The notes below the pieces were generated by a model. It was not told the DNA's origin and searched no databases. It saw only the letters and a list, made by a program, of their open reading frames with translations. Positions 58,881 to 64,000 of a DNA stretch of 64,000 bases are shown in pieces. Origin of the DNA: Parabacteroides sp. An277 (lineage in GTDB: Bacteria > Bacteroidota > Bacteroidia > Bacteroidales > Tannerellaceae). The position numbers and the translations under genes were made by a program. Location: assembly GCF_002159645.1 (NCBI RefSeq), contig NZ_NFJB01000001.1, positions 124,001-188,000 of the forward strand, in the 5' to 3' direction. Every line of letters begins with the position of its first letter. Positions within the stretch are counted from its first letter, which is position 1.

Positions 58881-61358
58881 ATGAGCAAGAGAAGAGAATA
58901 TGCGAAATACGGGTTGGTTTTGTGGGCAGCCTTGTGTGTGGCTTGCCAACAAGAAACGCCCATCACGTCTGTCATCCGAATCGATGGCGAAAGTTCCACC
59001 CGGCGTGTGAACCCTGATTTGTATGGCATCACCCTGGAAGAGATAAATCATGCTATCGATGGAGGATTATATGCCGAAATGGTGCAAAACCGGAGTTTCG
59101 AGGATGGCGTGCCGCCTTTGAATTGCCCGTATGACCGCCGGCGGAATGTGTTGACTACCCCCAATGGGTTCGATATGCCCTTTATCCGTCCTGATTCCAT
59201 CCCAGGTTGGCGTGTCCTTTCGCCCCAGACGTGGATGGCCCCCGACACGAAAGAGTTATTGAATGAAAAAAATCGCCGTTCGCTTTGGGTAGCTATTTCG
59301 GCTTCTTCTTCGAGCGAACGGGGAGGAGTTGCCTCAGAGGGGTACCAAGGAGGGATGTCGGTTCGGCAAGGTGAACCTTATCATTTCTCTTGTTATGTCA
59401 AAGGGGCTTCCTTTTCGCCTAAACCCCTGCAAGTAGCTTTGATGGATTCGACGGGAAAACGAACCCTGAGCGATGTGTACACATTGCATACGCGCAACGA
59501 ATGGACGCACTTCCGTCATACTTTTACCGCTACAGAAGATAATGACCACGCGATGCTGACGATAACTTCCGATAGCAGCCAGGTGTTTTGGTTGGATGTG
59601 GTTTCGCTCTTTCCGGAAACCTGGAAAGGACGGAGTAATGGCCAGCGGCGCGATTTGATGGAGGCGATTGCCGGCCTCCATCCCCGTTTCGTTCGTTTCC
59701 CTGGGGGCGCTTTTGCAGAAGGATATACGGCGGGTACGTATCCTGTTTGGAAAGAGACGGTTGGGAATATAGCCCAGCGTAAGCATTTTTGGAGCGTATG
59801 GGGATATGGGACGACAAACGGTATGGGGTATCATGAATACTTGCAACTCTGCGAAGATTTGGGTGCCGAGCCTATCTATGTTCTGAATAGTGGTATTACC
59901 AGTATGACGCGCCGCCCTCGTTATGAATCGATTACTGAGATGGATCATTTGGTGCAGGATGCGCTCGATGCCATCGGGTATGCCAATTACCCGACAGATT
60001 CCCTATTGGGTGCCTTGCGTGCACGGAATGGGCATCCGCAACCTTTCCATTTGAAATACGTTGAGATAGGGAGCGAGAATTACGGACATGAATACACCAA
60101 GCGTTTCGCCCTCTTTCGCGAGGCCATCCGGAAACATTTCCCGGAGGTAACGGTAATTTCCAATAAATTGGTAGGAAGGCAGATGCGCTCCGAATGGAGG
60201 GATGTCCATTTTAACGCCCGCAACTCTTTTTTCCTTTCTAATCCCGGACGATTCGGGACGGCCCGCACGCGGCACGATTGGGAGAATACTTTTGTGGGCG
60301 AGTTTGGAAACATGCAATCCTCGGAAGCGCGGAGCATGGCGGCCGCCATTGGTGAGGCTTGTTTCCTGGTCGGCATCGAGCAATATCCGGATTTGATGAG
60401 CCGTGTGGCCTATTCACCATTGTTAGGGCATGTGGATTATACCTCTTCACGCTGGCCGATGCTTCTCTTTGATAATCATCGCGTCGTGCCTTCTCCCTCT
60501 TATTATGTGATGCAAATGTTTGGGAAATACCGGGGTGAGGAGGTGGTTCCTTCGGAGGTGCAGACCTATATGCGCCCTAATATCACGCGGGGTTCGGCGT
60601 CGGTTTATATGTTTGATAATTGTTATGAACTGACAGAGGTCGAAATAGATGGCAAACCGGTGGTGGAGGGGCGCATCCGGAGTGGCGGATGGCATATCTC
60701 GCCGGGTGTGTTGGAACCGATACCGAACCGGTGGAATTATGTCCTGGTGGGCGATTCGACGGTTTCAGATTATGTCTTTTCTACTCGTATCCGGCGAACG
60801 AAAGGAAGCGAGTATGTCCAGTTCCGTGTCCGGAATAATGGTCGTTTGAACGAGGAACAGGATTATATCTGCTTCGCGCTGGGGAATGGGCAAGCCTCTT
60901 TGTTTCATCAAAGTGGGAATGTGGTGGATACGTTGGCTTCCACACGTCCTTTCCCTTTCTCGAACAATCGGTGGTATGACATCCGCATTACGTGCCGTGC
61001 CGATAGCATCTTGTGCGATGTAGATGGCGTGAGGGTGCAAACTGCCTTCATGCGCCCTTATCCTTCGTTGGCTTCGGTTACTACCTTCGACCACAAGCAT
61101 CGAGTACTTTATGTAAAGGTGGTGAATACGACGCAACATGAAGAAAAAACGGAATTGGATTTCCGTGGCTTTTCTGTGTCGAACGAGGTGGAGGTCATCG
61201 AGTTGGCTGGCGATATGGAATCTCAAAACAGCTTCGAACAACCCGCTCGCGTTCGTCCCGTCCGCCGTCTGTACACCTTCCCGATGGGTACCCCGAAAGT
61301 GTATTCTTTTCCTCCTGTTTCGGTTTCTATCCTGAAATTCAAGTTGAGCGAAGAATAG
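58881..61358 (+). CDS. GH51 alpha-L-arabinofuranosidase-like lipoprotein with C-terminal LamG-like domain
   Basis: An 825-residue exported protein (LWAALCVACQQE lipobox). VNPDLYGITLEEINHAIDGGLYAEMVQNRSFED is the GH51 start; a carbohydrate-binding insertion (about 105-240) precedes FVRFPGGAFAEGY and the barrel. The acid/base Glu is in KYVEIGSENYG (usually GNE; here Ser replaces Asn) and the nucleophile Glu in TFVGEFGNMQ. After the GH51 C-terminal sandwich, a last domain (about 640-780, DYVFSTRIRRTKGSEYVQFRVRNNG) looks like a concanavalin/LamG-like module. It cuts arabinofuranosyl side chains of plant glycans. Confidence 0.87.
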   Translation: MSKRREYAKYGLVLWAALCVACQQETPITSVIRIDGESSTRRVNPDLYGITLEEINHAIDGGLYAEMVQNRSFEDGVPPLNCPYDRRRNVLTTPNGFDMPFIRPDSIPGWRVLSPQTWMAPDTKELLNEKNRRSLWVAISASSSSERGGVASEGYQGGMSVRQGEPYHFSCYVKGASFSPKPLQVALMDSTGKRTLSDVYTLHTRNEWTHFRHTFTATEDNDHAMLTITSDSSQVFWLDVVSLFPETWKGRSNGQRRDLMEAIAGLHPRFVRFPGGAFAEGYTAGTYPVWKETVGNIAQRKHFWSVWGYGTTNGMGYHEYLQLCEDLGAEPIYVLNSGITSMTRRPRYESITEMDHLVQDALDAIGYANYPTDSLLGALRARNGHPQPFHLKYVEIGSENYGHEYTKRFALFREAIRKHFPEVTVISNKLVGRQMRSEWRDVHFNARNSFFLSNPGRFGTARTRHDWENTFVGEFGNMQSSEARSMAAAIGEACFLVGIEQYPDLMSRVAYSPLLGHVDYTSSRWPMLLFDNHRVVPSPSYYVMQMFGKYRGEEVVPSEVQTYMRPNITRGSASVYMFDNCYELTEVEIDGKPVVEGRIRSGGWHISPGVLEPIPNRWNYVLVGDSTVSDYVFSTRIRRTKGSEYVQFRVRNNGRLNEEQDYICFALGNGQASLFHQSGNVVDTLASTRPFPFSNNRWYDIRITCRADSILCDVDGVRVQTAFMRPYPSLASVTTFDHKHRVLYVKVVNTTQHEEKTELDFRGFSVSNEVEVIELAGDMESQNSFEQPARVRPVRRLYTFPMGTPKVYSFPPVSVSILKFKLSEE

Positions 61359-61398
61359 CTACATATCCTCCCTTTTCATGCCGATAAGTAGATTCTTT

Positions 61399-61450
61399 AT
61401 AACTATCATGGACTCTGTTGTTCGTTATGGATAGAGTTCATGATAGTTAT
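61399..61450 (+). terminator. Inverted repeat after the GH51 gene
   Basis: ATAACTATCATGGACTC (61399-61415) pairs with GAGTTCATGATAGTTAT (61434-61450), one G-U wobble, 18-base loop. Located 40 bp after the stop. No T-run follows, so it may instead be an RNA structure. Confidence 0.5.
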
Positions 61451-61503
61451 AGATAGAGGGATAGACTTTGCTTTTTATCTCAGAACTGCCTATCTATTAG
61501 GTT

Positions 61504-61586
61504 TGCGCCAATTGGTGCAAGTATATGCGCGATATGGCGCAATAGTCTGCGACAGGTAGCGCAAATATGAGCGCGATATGGCGCAT
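61504..61586. repeat. 22-bp phased palindrome array (4 units)
   Basis: GCGC-type dyads start at 61505, 61527, 61549 and 61571, an exact 22-bp step: GCGCCAATTGGTGC, GCGCGATATGGCGC, GCGACAGGTAGCGC and GCGCGATATGGCGC. Flanks include TGCG and GCAA. The 454-bp gap between GH51 and the YgiB-like gene otherwise holds only the inverted repeat before it and the promoter after it. Confidence 0.85.
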
Positions 61587-61748
61587 GGTTAATAGGTAGG
61601 CTGATTCAGGGCTGATGCATTAAAAAGAATATAAATTATCAAGCACTTATTATTCAATATATACGGATTTCAATAGGAAAGAAGGAGTCGCTTTTTATAC
61701 GATGAAAGGAAGCTCAAAGTTTTTCCTGCCGGGATTAGCGGGTATTTG

Positions 61749-61780
61749 TTTGGGACATTCCTATTTATCTGTTATCTTTG
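61749..61780 (+). promoter_or_regulatory. Full promoter of the ygiB/ygiC-like operon
   Basis: TTTG (61749-61752), 20 bases, TATCTTTG (61773-61780): consensus boxes and spacing. It places the start codon at 61813 rather than at an in-frame ATG at 61702. Confidence 0.75.
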
Positions 61781-61812
61781 CAGAAACAAAAATAGACGAA
61801 ACAGAGAAAAAG

Positions 61813-62160
61813 ATGAATGCAAAATGGTTTATTGCCGCAGCTTCGTTGCTGGCGTTATTTGCTTGTGAACAAAAGCAATTGCCAGAGAATCCGAAAGATA
61901 AGGAGGAGTATGTGGACGAACATCAGAATCGTTGGATTTGGGACGCCATGTTGATGCGGTGGATGATTATGTCGCCCATGGGCATGACGCATTTTTACTA
62001 TCCGCAACAGGGTACGTGGTTCAATAGTGCGAACCAACCTGTGGCGGCACCGGCCGATTTAAAACAAACGGTACGCTCTGCGACTCCAACTTCCGCTCAA
62101 AAAGGAGTACAGAAGAGTGTATTTGGCAAACGAAGCGGTTCTTATTCATTTGGCTCATAA
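61813..62160 (+). CDS. YgiB-like small lipoprotein
   Basis: A 115-residue lipoprotein (FIAAASLLALFACEQKQ). The middle is Met- and Trp-rich (WIWDAMLMRWMIMSPMGMTHFYYP), followed by QPVAAPADLKQTVRS and a Ser/Gly tail FGKRSGSYSFGS. E. coli YgiB is also a lipoprotein with a Met-rich middle and an RGGFG-type tail, lying directly upstream of ygiC, as here. Similarity is in layout rather than strong identity. 4 bp before the next gene. Confidence 0.6.
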   Translation: MNAKWFIAAASLLALFACEQKQLPENPKDKEEYVDEHQNRWIWDAMLMRWMIMSPMGMTHFYYPQQGTWFNSANQPVAAPADLKQTVRSATPTSAQKGVQKSVFGKRSGSYSFGS

Positions 62161-62164
62161 GAAA

Positions 62165-63283
62165 ATGGAACGAATACGAGAAACACCCCGCCCGGACTAT
62201 AAGGCGCGGATAGAGGCATTGGGGTTTGATTTCCACGATGCTTATTGGACGGAGGAAGCGGCCTATGTCTTGACGGCTTCCGAGGTAGAGGAGCTGGAGA
62301 AAGCAACCCGTGCGTGCTATGAAATGTATTGCGAGGCAGCCGAATATATTATTTCAAACCGAAGCTTTGCCGAGCTTTTGATTCCGGAGGAGATGGAAGA
62401 GGCTATCCGAGCTTCGTGGGAAGAGGATGAACTTTCGCTTTATGGACGTTTTGATTTTGCGATTCCATCCGACGGAGGTGCACCCAAATTGTTGGAATTC
62501 AATGCCGATACGCCCACGTCTTTGTTGGAAGCCGCTATCATCCAATGGCAATGGATGCAAGAGGTACACCCAGGCAAAGACCAATATAACTTGATTCACG
62601 AGAATTTGGTACAGAGCTGGCGAGATATCCATGCGACGTATGGATGCGGACGTTATTATTTTGCCGGAGATCCTTCAGTGGCAGAAGATGCCTCGACCTT
62701 ACGCTATTTGCTTTCGACCGCACAAGAAGCAGGACTCCCGACTGCCGAAGTAAGTATCCGCAATGTGGATTTCGATGCCACGCATAATTTCCTGCTTGAT
62801 CCGGCTGGCGAAGAAATCGATTGCCTCTTCAAACTCTATCCGTGGGAATGGATGTTTGAAGAAAATGCGGAAGCATGCCGAAGCAATTGTTTTTTTCTGG
62901 AGCCTTTGTGGAAAAGCCTCATGAGCAACAAGGCAATGCTTCCGGTGCTTTATCGTCTTTTTCCGGAGAGTCCCTATTTGCTCCCGGCTTATCGTTTCCC
63001 GACTCGGTTGGGAGGCAATTATTGCCAGAAGCCTGTTTTCTCCCGTGAAGGAGGAAATGTGACATTGGTACGTGATGGGAAGGTGTTGGAGTCGACCACG
63101 GGCATCTATGGCGAAGGAGAATACGTTTACCAAGCGAGGGTCGATATGCGTTCTTTCGAAGGATATTATCCGGTCATTGGGAGTTGGATTGTCGGAGGAG
63201 AAGCATCGGGCATTGGCATTCGCGAGACTCGTTCGCGCATCACAGACAATCAGAGCCTCTTTGTACCTCATTATTTTATATAA
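62165..63283 (+). CDS. Glutathionylspermidine synthase-like ATP-grasp protein (YgiC-like)
   Basis: A 372-residue protein of the glutathionylspermidine synthase preATP-grasp family. ERIRETPRPDYKARIEALGFDFHDAYWTEEAAYVL is the family start; YGRFDFAIPSDGGAPKLLEFNADTPTSLLEAAIIQWQWM and FKLYPWEWMFEE hold the ATP-grasp residues; LVRDGKVLESTTGIYGEGEYVYQ and the SWIVGGEASGIGIRE tail follow. YgiC/YjfC proteins lack the amidase half and their true amide or peptide product is unknown. Start at 62165, just after the lipoprotein stop; the longer frame overlaps it. Confidence 0.88.
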   Translation: MERIRETPRPDYKARIEALGFDFHDAYWTEEAAYVLTASEVEELEKATRACYEMYCEAAEYIISNRSFAELLIPEEMEEAIRASWEEDELSLYGRFDFAIPSDGGAPKLLEFNADTPTSLLEAAIIQWQWMQEVHPGKDQYNLIHENLVQSWRDIHATYGCGRYYFAGDPSVAEDASTLRYLLSTAQEAGLPTAEVSIRNVDFDATHNFLLDPAGEEIDCLFKLYPWEWMFEENAEACRSNCFFLEPLWKSLMSNKAMLPVLYRLFPESPYLLPAYRFPTRLGGNYCQKPVFSREGGNVTLVRDGKVLESTTGIYGEGEYVYQARVDMRSFEGYYPVIGSWIVGGEASGIGIRETRSRITDNQSLFVPHYFI

Positions 63284-63285
63284 GG

Positions 63286-64000
63286 ATGGAGATGGTATCT
63301 AAAATAGGATTGGTTTTGGAAGGGGGCGGGATGCGAGGTATCTTTACGGTCGGGGTATTAGATTATTTAATGGATAAAGGGATATGGTTCCCTTATGTAA
63401 TAGGAGTCTCTGCCGGAGCGAGCAATGGCATTTCGTATGTTTCCCGCCAACGTGGGCGTTCTTATTTCAGCAATATCGAGTTACTTCAGAAGCATAATTA
63501 TATCGGATGGAAGAATTGGTTTCGAGGGCGTGGCTATATCGACCTTGATTTCCTTTTTTACGAATATCCGGATCGTTATTATCCATTCGATTATGAGGCA
63601 TACGCAGCTTATCCAGGTCGGTTCGTCATGGTGGCGAGCAATTGCTTGACGGGAAAAGCGGAATATATCGAAGAAAAACACGACTTCCGGAGGTTGCTCG
63701 ATGCGTGTAAGGCATCTTGCTCTTTGCCCGTGATGTGCCCATTGTCGTATGTGGATGGAATTCCGATGGTAGATGGAGGGGTGTGCGATTCGGTTCCGGT
63801 ATTTCATGCGATGAAAGAGGGCTATACACGAAATGTCGTGGTCTTGACACGCAACAAAGGATATCGGAAACCAGAGAAGGATTTCTATTTTCCTTCTTTT
63901 ATTTATAGGCAATATCCCGCTATCCGCGAGCGACTCCGTTTGCGTTATCGGGCATATAATCGATTGGTGGACGAGATTGATTGCCTGGAAGAGCAAGGAA
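63286..64000 (+). CDS. Patatin-like phospholipase (partial, runs off the window)
   Basis: The first 238 residues of a patatin-family hydrolase. KIGLVLEGGGMRGIFTVGVLDYL is the oxyanion-hole start, VIGVSAGASNGISYVSRQRGRS holds the G-x-S-x-G nucleophile, and YVDGIPMVDGGVCDSVPV the catalytic Asp (DGG). ENP-like continuation RNVVVLTRNKGYRKPEKDFYFP fits the patatin/DUF6363 proteins of bacteria. It likely cleaves phospholipid acyl chains. The start is 2 bp after the preceding stop; the Met at 63292 is an alternative. Confidence 0.88.
   Translation, partial: MEMVSKIGLVLEGGGMRGIFTVGVLDYLMDKGIWFPYVIGVSAGASNGISYVSRQRGRSYFSNIELLQKHNYIGWKNWFRGRGYIDLDFLFYEYPDRYYPFDYEAYAAYPGRFVMVASNCLTGKAEYIEEKHDFRRLLDACKASCSLPVMCPLSYVDGIPMVDGGVCDSVPVFHAMKEGYTRNVVVLTRNKGYRKPEKDFYFPSFIYRQYPAIRERLRLRYRAYNRLVDEIDCLEEQG

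Overview
The window is chromosomal DNA of a gut-type Bacteroidales bacterium, possibly Tannerellaceae/Parabacteroides-like; the genus is inference. The signs are many Bacteroidetes promoters (-7 box TAnnTTTG), fimbrillin lipoproteins, HU-like proteins with C-terminal Ig-like tails, a serine-type sulfatase, GH92 and GH51 enzymes, a Bacteroidetes V-type ATPase with its DUF2764 subunit, and DUF3990/DUF3791 cassettes. No rRNA, tRNA, insertion sequence or CRISPR array was found.

Layout. 0-9.4 kb: a DUF2442 end, a broken DUF6261 gene, a DUF3791/DUF3990 toxin-like operon, a broken EamA transporter, DUF169, then a two-component system followed by diacylglycerol kinase, an outer-membrane receptor and a PAP2 phosphatase joined to a beta barrel. 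This looks like an envelope-lipid locus, but four genes here carry single-base disruptions. 9.4-18 kb: sulfatase, PorT-like barrel, LysM/ABC-binding protein, DEAD-box helicase, solute-binding protein and porin, all on the minus strand. 18-21 kb: a 2-oxoacid:ferredoxin oxidoreductase operon with an extra 57-residue membrane protein. 21.4-29.2 kb: the V-type ATPase operon (E, DUF2764, A, B, D, I, K), whose K subunit keeps Na+-binding residues. 29.3-42.9 kb: an HU-like gene, a thioredoxin-fold protein, metF, a CocE-type hydrolase, a lipoprotein, small redox and Dabb proteins, serB, thiE/tenI/thiD, malic enzyme and a DUF3089 esterase.

42.9-55.2 kb is an accessory surface and toxin-antitoxin island on the minus strand: truncated HU, PIN and fimbrillin fragments, one intact VapBC pair, higBA, two M43-type metalloprotease lipoproteins in tandem, several fimbrillins, a third HU-like gene, and a proline-rich lipoprotein gene split by a C8 tract that could act as a phase switch. 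55.5-64 kb: GH92, queE/queD, GH51, a YgiB-like lipoprotein with a glutathionylspermidine-synthase-like protein, and the start of a patatin.

The most striking unexplained signal lies between genes. Nine intergenic arrays of short palindromes repeat at a strict 21-24 bp (or 41-42 bp) step, about two or four helical turns. Each array uses its own word, and in several the two palindrome arms change together. Three of the nine lie 40-65 bp upstream of the three HU-like genes, suggesting a gene-plus-operator module. A second layer of dispersed repeats marks the 5' and 3' sides of toxin-antitoxin genes in the island.
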